A stretch of 32,368 bases of DNA from CAYRGQ01 sp964444885 (lineage in GTDB: Bacteria; Bacteroidota; Bacteroidia; Sphingobacteriales; Sphingobacteriaceae), in contig CAYUIZ010000021.1 in the NCBI GenBank assembly GCA_964444885.1, forward strand, positions 1 to 32,368. The letters are read 5' to 3'. Each line of letters starts with the position of its first letter. Positions within the stretch are counted from its first letter, which is position 1. Below, piece after piece: positions 16,019-24,861 of the stretch. Made by a program: the position numbers and the translations under genes. Under the pieces are notes generated by a model. The model had not been told where the DNA came from and made no database searches. It saw nothing but the letters and a program-made list of their open reading frames with translations.

Positions 16019-16075
16019 AGAAAAACAGTGGGGTGGCACTGCATACCAATGCCCCCGAGCCATGGCAGAAAGGGA

Positions 16076-16966
16076 ATGAAATACTACAATCATAACACGT
16101 GGGTCTACTATAATGGCGACTTTGTCAAAGCGGACGAAGCAGGCGTGGACCTTTTCGGGCAGTCCCTCCATTATGGCTATGCGGTGATGGAAGGCATCCG
16201 CGCCTACAACACGCATAATGGCACACGCATCTTCAAAGCCAAACGGCATTTTGAACGGCTCCGCCGTTCGTGCGAGAGCATCGGCATCCATTTTCCGTGG
16301 ACGGAAGATGCACTGATCGAGGCGGCTTACCAATTGCTCCGCAAGAACAACCTGAGCAGCGCGTATATCCGCCCCTTGGTGACCACCGGCCACAACATGC
16401 ACTTGACGACCGGTGCCCCTTCGAACATCATCATTCTGGCCTGGGAATGGGGTCCTTTCCTCGGTTCGGATCTGGTACGACTGACGCTTTCGCCTTACCA
16501 GCGACCAAACCCCAAGTCACTGCCCGTCAACACGAAAATATCGGGTCAGTACGTAAGCTCCATCTACGCCACCAACGAGGCGGTGAGCCGGGGCTACGAC
16601 GAGGCCATCCTGACGGACCTCGACGGCAACATCGCGCAAGCATCCAGCAATAACCTGTTCATCGAAAAAGACGGCGTGCTATACACGCCTCCTCCTGGGG
16701 CAATTCTGGAAGGAATTACCAGACAGACGGTTTTCGACCTGGCCAAATACCTGCACATCGAAGCCAAAGAAAAGACCATCAGTCCGGCCGAACTTGCCGA
16801 GGCGGACAGCGCATTCCTGACCGGCACGGCTACGGGGATTATCGGTGTCGCATCGGTCGACGACAAACCCTTGCCGCTGGACTGGCAAGACAGCTTGGGC
16901 AGCTCGATCCAACGCGCCTATAAAAGCTTGACTCTCGAACAACTGAACTCTGACGTCATCATATAA
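16076..16966 (+). CDS. ilvE: Branched-chain amino-acid aminotransferase
   Basis: PLP fold-type IV transaminase, 296 residues, which performs the last step of Ile, Val and Leu synthesis. The PLP lysine is K154 in NTKISGQYVSS, and YGYAVMEGIRAY at 33-44 is the usual substrate-side motif. In the region that normally reads EGxGENLF, this protein has QASSNNLF, so the glutamate that contacts the PLP ring nitrogen in E. coli IlvE appears to be Asn. The start at ATG 16076 has AGAAAGGG just upstream and fits the family; a TTG 43 codons upstream is in frame but adds non-homologous sequence. ilvD begins one base after the stop codon. Confidence 0.93.
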   Translation: MKYYNHNTWVYYNGDFVKADEAGVDLFGQSLHYGYAVMEGIRAYNTHNGTRIFKAKRHFERLRRSCESIGIHFPWTEDALIEAAYQLLRKNNLSSAYIRPLVTTGHNMHLTTGAPSNIIILAWEWGPFLGSDLVRLTLSPYQRPNPKSLPVNTKISGQYVSSIYATNEAVSRGYDEAILTDLDGNIAQASSNNLFIEKDGVLYTPPPGAILEGITRQTVFDLAKYLHIEAKEKTISPAELAEADSAFLTGTATGIIGVASVDDKPLPLDWQDSLGSSIQRAYKSLTLEQLNSDVII

Positions 16967-16967
16967 C

Positions 16968-18659
16968 ATGCAAACCAAAAAACAAGAATTGAACAAGTAC
17001 AGCAAGGTCTTTACCCAAGACAAGACCCAGCCCGCCGCCCAAGCCATGCTTTACGGCATCGGCCTGACGGACGATGATATGAACAAAGCGCAAGTAGGCA
17101 TCGCCAGCATGGGCTACGATGGCAACACGTGCAACATGCACCTCAACGACCTGGCGAAGGTGGTGAAGGAAGGCGTATGGGCAAACGACTTGGTGGGGCT
17201 GGTGTTCAACACCATTGGCGTGAGCGACGGGATGAGCAACGGCACCGACGGCATGCGCTATTCGCTCGTCAGCCGCGACATCATCGCTGACAGCATCGAG
17301 GCTATCTGTGGGGGCCAGTATTATGACGGGCTGATCGCCATACCCGGCTGCGACAAAAACATGCCGGGCAGCGTAATGGCCATGGGCCGGCTGGACCGCC
17401 CTTCGATCATGGTTTACGGAGGCACCATTGCACCGGGATATTACCAAGGACAGGAGCTGAATATCGTGTCCGCATTCGAAGCCTTGGGCCAGAAAATAGC
17501 CGGCAACCTATCTGACGAGGATTTCTTGGGGATTGTCAAACATACGTGCCCCGGCGCGGGCGCGTGCGGCGGTATGTACACAGCCAACACGATGGCCTCG
17601 GCCATCGAAGCTCTGGGCATGAGCCTTCCCTATTCATCATCAAATCCGGCGGTGAGCGACGAGAAGCAACGGGAGTGCCACGAAGCGGGCAAATACATCC
17701 GGATCTTGCTCGAGCGCGACATCAAGCCATCGGATATCATGACGCGCGAAGCCTTCGAAAACGCACTGCGCGTGATCATCGTGCTAGGCGGCAGCACCAA
17801 TGCGGTACTACACTTTATTGCCATCGGAAAAAGCGTAGGCATCGACATCACCCAGGACGACTTCCAGCGAATGAGCAATTCCACTCCCGTGTTGGCGGAT
17901 TTCAAACCCAGCGGCCGCTACCTAATGCAGGACCTGCACAACTATGGTGGCGTACCCGCCGTGATGCGCTACCTGCTCGACGAAGGACTGCTACATGGGG
18001 ATTGTTTGACAGTAACCGGCCAAACGGTGGCCGAAAACCTGGCTGAGGTCACCTCCATCATCGACCTCGACCAGCCCATCGTTCAACCACTGGACAAACC
18101 GATCAAAGCGACCGGCCACTTGCAAATCCTCTACGGCAACCTCGCCGAAAAAGGAAGCGTTGCCAAAATATCGGGCAAGGAAGGCGAACGCTTTGAAGGC
18201 CCTGCCCGCGTGTTTGACGGCGAAAAACAGCTTATTGCGGGCATCTCTTCCGGACGTGTGAAGCCCGGCGACGTCGTCGTCATCAAGAACGAAGGCCCTA
18301 AAGGTGCGCCCGGTATGCCCGAAATGCTCAAGCCTACCTCCGCCATTATCGGCGCCGGCCTTGGCAAAAACGTAGCCCTGGTTACTGACGGGCGTTTCAG
18401 CGGCGGTACGCACGGTTTCGTCGTAGGCCATATCACCCCCGAAGCCTTTGACGGTGGCCTTATCGGTTTGGTGGAAGACGACGATACCATCATCATCGAT
18501 GCGGTCAATAACACCATCAACCTGATCGTGAGCGACGAAATAATCGCCGAACGCCGAAAAAAATGGCAACAACCTGCGCTGAAAGTCACGAAAGGCGTCT
18601 TGTACAAATATGCAAAAACGGTTTCGGACGCAGCATCAGGATGCGTGACGGATGAATAA
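16968..18659 (+). CDS. ilvD: Dihydroxy-acid dehydratase
   Basis: Fe-S enzyme converting dihydroxy-isovalerate and dihydroxy-methylvalerate to the 2-oxoacids, third common step of Ile and Val synthesis. 563 residues, normal length. The cluster cysteines are C55 (DGNTCNMHL), C128 (PGCDKNMPG) and C200 (CPGAGACGGMYTANTM). The metal-binding D129 and lysine K130 follow C128. The C-terminal NEGPKGAPGMPEM and TDGRFSGGTHGFVVGHI motifs are intact. It starts immediately after ilvE, so translation is probably coupled; ilvB follows after 54 bases. Confidence 0.98.
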   Translation: MQTKKQELNKYSKVFTQDKTQPAAQAMLYGIGLTDDDMNKAQVGIASMGYDGNTCNMHLNDLAKVVKEGVWANDLVGLVFNTIGVSDGMSNGTDGMRYSLVSRDIIADSIEAICGGQYYDGLIAIPGCDKNMPGSVMAMGRLDRPSIMVYGGTIAPGYYQGQELNIVSAFEALGQKIAGNLSDEDFLGIVKHTCPGAGACGGMYTANTMASAIEALGMSLPYSSSNPAVSDEKQRECHEAGKYIRILLERDIKPSDIMTREAFENALRVIIVLGGSTNAVLHFIAIGKSVGIDITQDDFQRMSNSTPVLADFKPSGRYLMQDLHNYGGVPAVMRYLLDEGLLHGDCLTVTGQTVAENLAEVTSIIDLDQPIVQPLDKPIKATGHLQILYGNLAEKGSVAKISGKEGERFEGPARVFDGEKQLIAGISSGRVKPGDVVVIKNEGPKGAPGMPEMLKPTSAIIGAGLGKNVALVTDGRFSGGTHGFVVGHITPEAFDGGLIGLVEDDDTIIIDAVNNTINLIVSDEIIAERRKKWQQPALKVTKGVLYKYAKTVSDAASGCVTDE

Positions 18660-18713
18660 ACCCCGCGTTTAGCGATAGGAGTAAAACAAGAATAACATCA
18701 AAAAAACAACGAT

Positions 18714-20465
18714 ATGAATACGGTCGAAATCTCGAAAGAGACCTCCCTGCAGGATTTGGCGACAGAAACGCAAACCCATGAGATCCGCGGATCCCAGGCT
18801 GTCCTCGAAGCGTTACTTGCCGAAGGCGTGGAAACAATATTCGGATACCCTGGAGGCGCTATTATGCCGATTTATGATGCGCTGTATGACTACATAGACA
18901 AGCTGCAACACATTCTGGTGCGGCACGAGCAGGGCGGCATCCATGCTGCCCAAGGCTATGCACGTACCTCGGGCCGCGTTGGGGTTGTTTTCGCGACAAG
19001 CGGGCCCGGCGCCACGAATTTAGTCACCGGACTGGCTGACGCGATGATCGACAGCACGCCGCTTGTTTGCATCACCGGCCAAGTTTTTGCCCACCTGCTG
19101 GGTACCGATGCGTTCCAGGAGACAGATGTCATGAACATCACCACGCCAGTCACCAAGTGGAACTACCAAGTGACCGACGCCAACGAAATACCGACGGCGC
19201 TTGCCAAGGCATTCTACGTGGCGAAAACCGGCCGCCCGGGACCTGTGCTGATCGACATCACCAAAAACGCACAGCTTCAGCTATTCAATTACGAAGGCTA
19301 CAAGCCCTGCACCCACATCCGCAGCTACCGCCCCAAACCGATCATCCGCGGGGAATACCTCGAGCAGGCGGCGAAAATGATCAACGAAGCCAAAAAACCG
19401 TTTATCCTGTTTGGCCAAGGGATTATCCTGGGCAAGGCGGAAGCTGATTTTAAAGCCTTTATCGAGAAGACCGGCATACCCGCCGCGGCCACGGTTATGG
19501 GGTTGGGCGCGCTTGAAACCGGCCATCCCCTGCATGTCGGCATGCTAGGCATGCACGGCAACTACGCCCCCAACGTATTGACCAACGACTGCGACGTACT
19601 GATTGCGATCGGCATGCGCTTCGATGACCGTGTCACCGGCCGGCTAGACAAATACGCCAAACAAGCGAAAGTCATTCACCTAGATATCGATCCGGCTGAA
19701 ATCGACAAAAACGTGAAAGCCGACGTGCCCGTGTGGGGCGACTGCAAGGAAACGTTGCCCATGTTAACCAAGTTGGTCGACAATAAACGGCATGATGCGT
19801 GGCTTGCCCGGTTCCGCGAACTGGAAAAAGACGAAGTGCGCGAAGTCATCCAAGACGAGCTGAACCCAACAAGCGAAACCCTCACCATGGGTGAGGTCAT
19901 CCGCATCGTCAACGAATTAACCGAAGGCGACGCAATCATGGTTACGGACGTCGGCCAGCACCAGATGGTCACCTGCCGGTACGCCAAGTTCAACAAATCG
20001 AGAAGCAACGTCACCTCCGGCGGATTAGGCACCATGGGCTTCGGCCTGCCAGCAGCCATCGGCGCCTGGTACGGAGCGCCTGATCGCACCGTTGTAGCCG
20101 TAATCGGCGATGGTGGTATTCAAATGAACATTCAAGAACTTGGCACGATCATGCAGTTCGGCGCGAAGGTCAAGATTCTGATCCTCAACAACGAATTTTT
20201 GGGCATGGTACGCCAGTGGCAGCAACTTTTCCACGACAAGCGCTACTCCTTCGTCAATATCACGAGCCCCGACTATGTGACGGTAGCGAAAGGATATAGC
20301 ATCCCCGGGAAGCGCGTTACCCAGCGGGCCGAGCTCCAAGATGCCCTCCGCGAAATGCTCGACCATGACGGATCGTACCTGCTCGAAGTAATGGTCGGCA
20401 AGGAAAACAACGTTTTCCCGATGGTGCCCCAAGGAAGCAGCGTGGCTGAAATCCGGTTGAAATAA
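18714..20465 (+). CDS. ilvB: Acetolactate synthase large subunit
   Basis: Catalytic ThDP-dependent subunit of acetohydroxyacid synthase, first common step of Val, Leu and Ile synthesis. 583 residues. The N-terminal domain has FGYPGGAIMPIYDAL at 43-57 and the catalytic glutamate E72 in RHEQGGIHAAQGYAR; the central FAD domain follows; the ThDP motif GDGGIQMNIQEL with the later NNEFLGMVRQWQ is at about 464-495. The first 24 residues look like a variable N-terminal tail. Its regulatory partner ilvN follows after 35 bases. Confidence 0.97.
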   Translation: MNTVEISKETSLQDLATETQTHEIRGSQAVLEALLAEGVETIFGYPGGAIMPIYDALYDYIDKLQHILVRHEQGGIHAAQGYARTSGRVGVVFATSGPGATNLVTGLADAMIDSTPLVCITGQVFAHLLGTDAFQETDVMNITTPVTKWNYQVTDANEIPTALAKAFYVAKTGRPGPVLIDITKNAQLQLFNYEGYKPCTHIRSYRPKPIIRGEYLEQAAKMINEAKKPFILFGQGIILGKAEADFKAFIEKTGIPAAATVMGLGALETGHPLHVGMLGMHGNYAPNVLTNDCDVLIAIGMRFDDRVTGRLDKYAKQAKVIHLDIDPAEIDKNVKADVPVWGDCKETLPMLTKLVDNKRHDAWLARFRELEKDEVREVIQDELNPTSETLTMGEVIRIVNELTEGDAIMVTDVGQHQMVTCRYAKFNKSRSNVTSGGLGTMGFGLPAAIGAWYGAPDRTVVAVIGDGGIQMNIQELGTIMQFGAKVKILILNNEFLGMVRQWQQLFHDKRYSFVNITSPDYVTVAKGYSIPGKRVTQRAELQDALREMLDHDGSYLLEVMVGKENNVFPMVPQGSSVAEIRLK

Positions 20466-20500
20466 CCCGGGAATAACCAAAAAGGATTTGATTTAAGAAA

Positions 20501-21091
20501 ATGGATAAGCAAGAATATACCATCACCTTGTACACGGAAAACTCGATCGGCATGATCGGGCGTATTTCCACGATTTTCACCAAACGGAAGATCAACATCG
20601 AAAGCATGAACACTTCGCCATCGGAGGCGGAAGGCATTCACCGGTTCACGATTGTCATCCACGAAGCCGAAGACGTAGTCCGCAAGCTGTGCCGGCAGAT
20701 CGAGAAGCAGGTCGAAGTGCTGAAAGCCTATTACAACACCAATGACGAGGTGATTTGGCAGGAACAAGCCCTGTATAAGGTGCCCACATCGATCGTTACC
20801 GAAAAAGCGCCCGTCGAACGGCTGCTGCGCCAGTTTGGCGCCACGGCGGTCGTCATCCGCAATGACTACACCGTATTCGAGACGGCAGGACATCGCGAAG
20901 ATATTGACAAACTCACCGATGCGCTGACCGAGTACGGCCTGATCGAATTTGTCCGCAGTGCGCGCATCGCGATCATCAAAGACAGCGAAGGCTTCCATAA
21001 GAAGCTCAAGGAGTTCGAAGAAGCGGAACCCGCTACCGAAGTCGTTGAAAATGCCTTCTTGGATAAACAAGACAAGGTGTTCACCATGTAG
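20501..21091 (+). CDS. ilvN: Acetolactate synthase small (regulatory) subunit
   Basis: Regulatory subunit that activates IlvB and usually confers feedback inhibition by valine. 196 residues: an N-terminal ACT domain at about 5-78 (TENSIGMIGRISTIFTKRKINIESM) and a C-terminal domain at about 90-165 as in IlvH/IlvN. It is longer than the E. coli subunits by a Glu-rich C-terminal tail of about 25 residues. The stop codon overlaps a GTG and abuts the ATG of the DinB-like gene. Confidence 0.95.
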   Translation: MDKQEYTITLYTENSIGMIGRISTIFTKRKINIESMNTSPSEAEGIHRFTIVIHEAEDVVRKLCRQIEKQVEVLKAYYNTNDEVIWQEQALYKVPTSIVTEKAPVERLLRQFGATAVVIRNDYTVFETAGHREDIDKLTDALTEYGLIEFVRSARIAIIKDSEGFHKKLKEFEEAEPATEVVENAFLDKQDKVFTM

Positions 21092-21093
21092 TG

Positions 21094-21567
21094 ATGGATC
21101 AGGCATTCAAATTCATCATCGATTCGCGCATGGCATTTGCCCGCATGCTGGACGATCTCTCGGTGGACGAGATCAACGAAGTGCCCGACGGGTTTAACAA
21201 TAACATCGTCTGGAACTTTGGCCACATCGTAGTGAGCACGCCGATTCTATGCTACGTGCGCACGGGAATATGGCCGGACAGCTCGGCCATACCCTTCGTG
21301 GAAGCCTACCAAAAAGGCACAAAACCCAGCTACACGGTGCGTGCGGACGAAGTCAATGAATTGCGGGAACTGGCAGTTTCAACGATCCGGCAAGTGGAAG
21401 ACGACTATCGCAACGGCCTGTTCGCAGGAATGAAGCCCTTTGACACCGCAACCTACGGCACGACGCTGGGCAATTTCGAAGAACTGCTGGCCACCACCGC
21501 CGGACACGACAACTTGCACTTTGGGTACGCCATGGCACAAAAAAAGATCATCAAACACAGTAAGTAA
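21094..21567 (+). CDS. DinB-like four-helix metal-binding protein
   Basis: 157-residue protein of the DinB/YfiT-like four-helix-bundle superfamily. The three metal-ligand histidines fit: H44 in WNFGHIV and the pair in GHDNLHFG near 137 and 141. Family members include thiol transferases using bacillithiol or mycothiol and many uncharacterised stress proteins; no role in branched-chain synthesis is known to me. It is embedded between ilvN (start 2 bases after its stop) and ilvC (23 bases later), so it must be co-expressed with the pathway. Start could also be the overlapping GTG at 21091. Confidence 0.85.
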   Translation: MDQAFKFIIDSRMAFARMLDDLSVDEINEVPDGFNNNIVWNFGHIVVSTPILCYVRTGIWPDSSAIPFVEAYQKGTKPSYTVRADEVNELRELAVSTIRQVEDDYRNGLFAGMKPFDTATYGTTLGNFEELLATTAGHDNLHFGYAMAQKKIIKHSK

Positions 21568-21590
21568 CAATAAAAAAACAATAAGAAACA

Positions 21591-23072
21591 ATGACAAATT
21601 ATTTCAATACCTTACCCCTCCGCGAGCAGTTAAACCAACTGGGACAGGCTAAATTCATGGATTCGTCTGAATTTAAAGACGGCGTGAACGCACTGAAAGG
21701 GAAAAAAGTCGTTATCGTCGGCTGTGGTGCCCAGGGCTTGAACCAAGGCCTTAACCTTCGCGACAGCGGCCTGGACATCTCGTATGCCTTGCGCAAAGAA
21801 GCTATTGAACAAAAAAGGGATTCGTGGAAAAATGCCACGGACAACAACTTTCAAGTAGGCACGTATGAGGAATTAATTCCTTCGGCAGATTTGATCATCA
21901 ACCTGACACCCGATAAACAGCACACCGCGGTAGTCAACGCAATACAGCCCTTGATCAAAGAAGGCGCTGCTCTCTCCTACTCCCACGGTTTCAACATCGT
22001 AGAAGAAGGCATGCAGATCCGCAAGGATATCACGGTCGTCATGGTGGCGCCCAAGTGCCCCGGATCGGAAGTTCGTGCAGAATACCTCCGTGGCTTTGGG
22101 GTGCCGACCTTGATCGCCGTACACCCCGAAAACGACCCGCAAGGGAAAGGGTTGGAAATTGCCAAAGCCTACTGCGTAGGTACAGGCGGGCATCGTGCCG
22201 GCGTGCTGCTTTCGTCGTTCGTGGCGGAGGTTAAATCCGACTTGATGGGTGAGCAGACCATTCTGTGTGGCCTGTTGCAAACCGGATCCATCCTCTCGTT
22301 CGACAAGATGGTGGAAAAAGGCATTGACCCCGGCTACGCATCCAAGCTGGTACAATACGGCGTGGAAGTGATCACGGAAGCGCTCAAGCACGGAGGTGTC
22401 AGCGGCATGCTCGACCGCTTAAGCAACCCCGCCAAAATCAAAGCGTACGAACTGTCCGAGGAACTGAAGGACATCATGCGTCCGTTGTTCCAAAAACACC
22501 AAGACGACATCATGGTGGGCGAATTTAGCCGGACGATGATGGAAGACTGGGCAAATGGCGATGCCAACCTGCTGAAGTGGCGTGCAGAAACAGGCGAAAC
22601 CGCTTTCGAAAAAACACCAGCGGGCGATGTAAAAATCAGCGAGCAGGAGTATTTCGACAACTACTTGCTGATGTCGGCATTCGTACGTGCAGGCGTCGAG
22701 CTGGCTTTCGAAACCATGGTAGAAGCCGGAATCAAAGCTGAAAGTGCGTACTACGAGTCATTGCACGAGACGCCGCTCATCGCCAACACCATCGCGCGCA
22801 AAAAACTGTTCGAGATGAACCGCGTCATCTCCGATACGGCGGAATACGGTTGTTACCTGTTTGACCAGGCCTGCAAGCCCCTGCTGGCCGACTTCATGGC
22901 CAAAATCGATACGGACGTCGTGGGCAAGAACTTTAACGAAAGCAAAGACAACGCTGTTGACAACGTCACACTGGTCGCGATCAACGAAAAATTGCGTAAC
23001 CATCCCGTAGAGCTGGTTGGGCGCGAGCTCCGCAAGGCCATGACCGCGATGAAGACAATCAAAACGGCATAA
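21591..23072 (+). CDS. ilvC: Ketol-acid reductoisomerase, class II (long form)
   Basis: Isomerises and reduces acetolactate and acetohydroxybutyrate with NADPH, second common step of Ile and Val synthesis. 493 residues, the long E. coli-like class II form with duplicated knotted domain. The dinucleotide motif GCGAQG is at 44-49 and the cofactor loop shows R68, R76 and S78, the same positions as the NADPH-phosphate contacts of the E. coli enzyme. Metal and substrate acids occur in MVGEFSRTMMEDW and later in AGVELAFETMVEAG. A hairpin and a new minus-7 box follow, so it may close the first transcription unit. Confidence 0.97.
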   Translation: MTNYFNTLPLREQLNQLGQAKFMDSSEFKDGVNALKGKKVVIVGCGAQGLNQGLNLRDSGLDISYALRKEAIEQKRDSWKNATDNNFQVGTYEELIPSADLIINLTPDKQHTAVVNAIQPLIKEGAALSYSHGFNIVEEGMQIRKDITVVMVAPKCPGSEVRAEYLRGFGVPTLIAVHPENDPQGKGLEIAKAYCVGTGGHRAGVLLSSFVAEVKSDLMGEQTILCGLLQTGSILSFDKMVEKGIDPGYASKLVQYGVEVITEALKHGGVSGMLDRLSNPAKIKAYELSEELKDIMRPLFQKHQDDIMVGEFSRTMMEDWANGDANLLKWRAETGETAFEKTPAGDVKISEQEYFDNYLLMSAFVRAGVELAFETMVEAGIKAESAYYESLHETPLIANTIARKKLFEMNRVISDTAEYGCYLFDQACKPLLADFMAKIDTDVVGKNFNESKDNAVDNVTLVAINEKLRNHPVELVGRELRKAMTAMKTIKTA

Positions 23073-23099
23073 CCCAGGGCCTACTGGCAAGTAGCTGAC

Positions 23100-23138
23100 A
23101 CGTCATTGCAAACCACTCAAAACGGCCTGCAATGACGT
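23100..23138. repeat. Hairpin after ilvC, short REP-like element
   Basis: Perfect 11-bp inverted repeat, ACGTCATTGCA and TGCAATGACGT, with a 17-base loop, 28 bases after the ilvC stop codon. The arms match the outer ends of the repeats at 29.9-30.1 kb (CGTCATTGCGAG...CTCGCAATGACG), so this may be a minimal or eroded copy of that family. TTTCTTTC follows, a weak T-tract, so it could also act as a terminator of the ilv transcript. Confidence 0.6.
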
Positions 23139-23210
23139 TTCTTTCGATAAAGCGGAAACTTGCCCCTAGTGTCCTAACCAGGCGGGCACGGAAGTTTATT
23201 GGAATTTCCG

Positions 23211-23218
23211 TAATTTTG
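23211..23218 (+). promoter_or_regulatory. Bacteroidota-type minus-7 box for the leu genes
   Basis: TAATTTTG, a perfect TAnnTTTG, 82 bases before the leuC start codon in a 227-base gap. No matching TTG at 19-21 bases upstream was found. With the hairpin after ilvC it suggests leuC onward can be transcribed separately. Confidence 0.45.
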
Positions 23219-23299
23219 ATAGCACAAAGCGGGACGTATTTGCCAAATGCCCAACGCACCCGCCAGCGATCAAGCAGTAACTAAACACGAATAAGACAA

Positions 23300-24700
23300 A
23301 TGGGAAAAACATTAGTTGAAAAGATTTGGGATGCGCACGTGGTCAAGCGCCAAGAAGGTTTCCCGGACATCCTCTATATCGACACGCACCTGATCCACGA
23401 GGTGACCTCGCCGCAGGCTTTTGATGGCCTCCGCAAACGCGGGCTGCCAGTGTACAGGCCGACGCAGACGGTGGCCACGGCGGACCATAACGTCCCGACA
23501 ATAAACCAGCACCTTCCTATCCGGGAGGAGTTATCGCGGTACCAAGTGGATATGCTCACCAAAAACACCGCGGAGTTTGGCGTGGAACTATACGGCCTGG
23601 GCCACCCCTACCAGGGGATTGTCCACGTCATCGGTCCGGAGCTCGGCATCACTTTGCCGGGCAAAACGATGGTCTGCGGCGACAGCCACACGTCTACGCA
23701 CGGAGCATTCGGCGCCATTGCCTTCGGGATTGGCACGTCGCAGGTCGAGCAAGTCTTTGCCACGCAATGCCTGCTGTTGCAGAAACCCAAAACGATGAAA
23801 ATCGAAGTGAACGGTGAGCTCGGCAAAGGCGTCGGCGCCAAAGACATTATCCTGTATATTATCGCGAAGATATCGGCTGCGGGCGGCACGGGCTATTTTG
23901 TGGAGTACGCCGGTTCGGCGATCCGTTCGCTGAGTATGGAAGGCCGGATGACCATCTGTAACATGAGCATCGAAATGGGTGCCCGTGGTGGACTCATCGC
24001 ACCGGACCAAACCACCTTCGACTACATCGAAGGCCGTAAGTTTGCACCCCAAGGCGAGAAATGGGAAGAAGCGTTAGCGTATTGGAAAACGCTTTATTCC
24101 GACGATGATGCCGAGTTTGACGCCGTGCTCACGTTTGATGCCGCCGACATTCAACCGATGATTACCTACGGAACGAATCCGGGGATGGGCATCGGCATTA
24201 CCGAGCCGATTCCGACCACGGCATCCCAACCCGACAGCGAGAAGCCTTCCTTCCAAAAGGCGCTGGATTATATGGGGTTCGACGGTGGCGAAACGATTTT
24301 GAACAAGCCCGTAGACTACGTATTTATCGGTAGCTGTACGAACTCACGCATCGAAGACCTGCGCCAAGTAGCGGCATTCGTGCAAGGTAAGCGCAAGGCC
24401 GAGGGCGTCCAAGTATGGGTGGTGCCCGGTTCGAAACAAGTGGAAGCCCAAGCCAAGGAAGAGGGCATTCACCGGATTTTCGAAGACGCGGGATTCATGC
24501 TTCGTGAGCCGGGATGCTCCGCGTGCCTCGGCATGAACGAAGACAAGATCCCGGCCGGCAAGTACTGCGTATCGACATCCAACCGGAACTTCGAAGGCCG
24601 CCAAGGGCCCAATGCCCGTACCATGCTGGTGAGTCCGTTAACGGCGGCAGCGGCAGCGATTACGGGCAAGGTCACCGACGTACGGGAGATGTTGAATTAG
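23300..24700 (+). CDS. leuC: 3-isopropylmalate dehydratase large subunit
   Basis: Aconitase-family subunit carrying the [4Fe-4S] cluster that isomerises 2- to 3-isopropylmalate in leucine synthesis; works with LeuD. 466 residues, standard bacterial length. Cluster cysteines are C346 (GSCTNSRIED), C406 and C409 (GCSACLGM). The motifs VCGDSHTSTHGAFG and NRNFEGRQGP are intact. LeuD is downstream but separated by 172 bases holding an inverted repeat, an unusually wide gap for this gene pair. Confidence 0.98.
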   Translation: MGKTLVEKIWDAHVVKRQEGFPDILYIDTHLIHEVTSPQAFDGLRKRGLPVYRPTQTVATADHNVPTINQHLPIREELSRYQVDMLTKNTAEFGVELYGLGHPYQGIVHVIGPELGITLPGKTMVCGDSHTSTHGAFGAIAFGIGTSQVEQVFATQCLLLQKPKTMKIEVNGELGKGVGAKDIILYIIAKISAAGGTGYFVEYAGSAIRSLSMEGRMTICNMSIEMGARGGLIAPDQTTFDYIEGRKFAPQGEKWEEALAYWKTLYSDDDAEFDAVLTFDAADIQPMITYGTNPGMGIGITEPIPTTASQPDSEKPSFQKALDYMGFDGGETILNKPVDYVFIGSCTNSRIEDLRQVAAFVQGKRKAEGVQVWVVPGSKQVEAQAKEEGIHRIFEDAGFMLREPGCSACLGMNEDKIPAGKYCVSTSNRNFEGRQGPNARTMLVSPLTAAAAAITGKVTDVREMLN

Positions 24701-24708
24701 TCAGTACC

Positions 24709-24861
24709 ATGATTTTTGTGATTGAATGATTGAGATGATCAGGCCGGCTTATCGATATTCCGATTTGACATGCAAATAATTGGCTGCGCGATGGAAGTAC
24801 ACAACCGGCTTGGCAAACAAGAAATTCAAAACATAGCAATCACAAGGATCAAAAAAATCAT
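24709..24861. repeat. Inverted-repeat element between leuC and leuD
   Basis: The ends of this 153-base stretch are inverted relative to each other: ATGATTTTTGTGATTG at 24709-24724 against CAATCACAAGGATCAAAAAA and the following bases at 24837-24861 (9-bp TTGTGATTG/CAATCACAA and ATGATTTTT/AAAAATCAT matches, separated by five extra bases in the right arm). The interior has no gene. It fills nearly the whole leuC-leuD gap and ends 12 bases before leuD. It may be a small palindromic insertion (MITE-like) or an mRNA processing structure. Confidence 0.5.

Larger units (their letters stand above)
15741..16075 (+). other. Long upstream region of the ilv operon
   Basis: 335 bases between the atpC terminator and the ilvE start codon. 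It contains two inverted repeats and a short reading frame (listed separately). No perfect TAnnTTTG box is present; GAATTTTG at 15774-15781 differs by one base. A TTG-started extension of ilvE is open from 15947, but it would encode a basic segment with no similarity to the transaminase, so I treat this stretch as untranslated leader. It is the natural place for control of the operon. Confidence 0.55.

Noticed and set aside
15947..16075. 43-codon N-terminal extension of ilvE from a TTG codon
   Set aside because: Encodes a basic segment not matching transaminases and contains the leader hairpin; the ATG at 16076 gives the normal family length.
20273..21106. 277-codon antisense frame across ilvB and ilvN
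   Set aside because: Shadow of two certain genes; no domain match.
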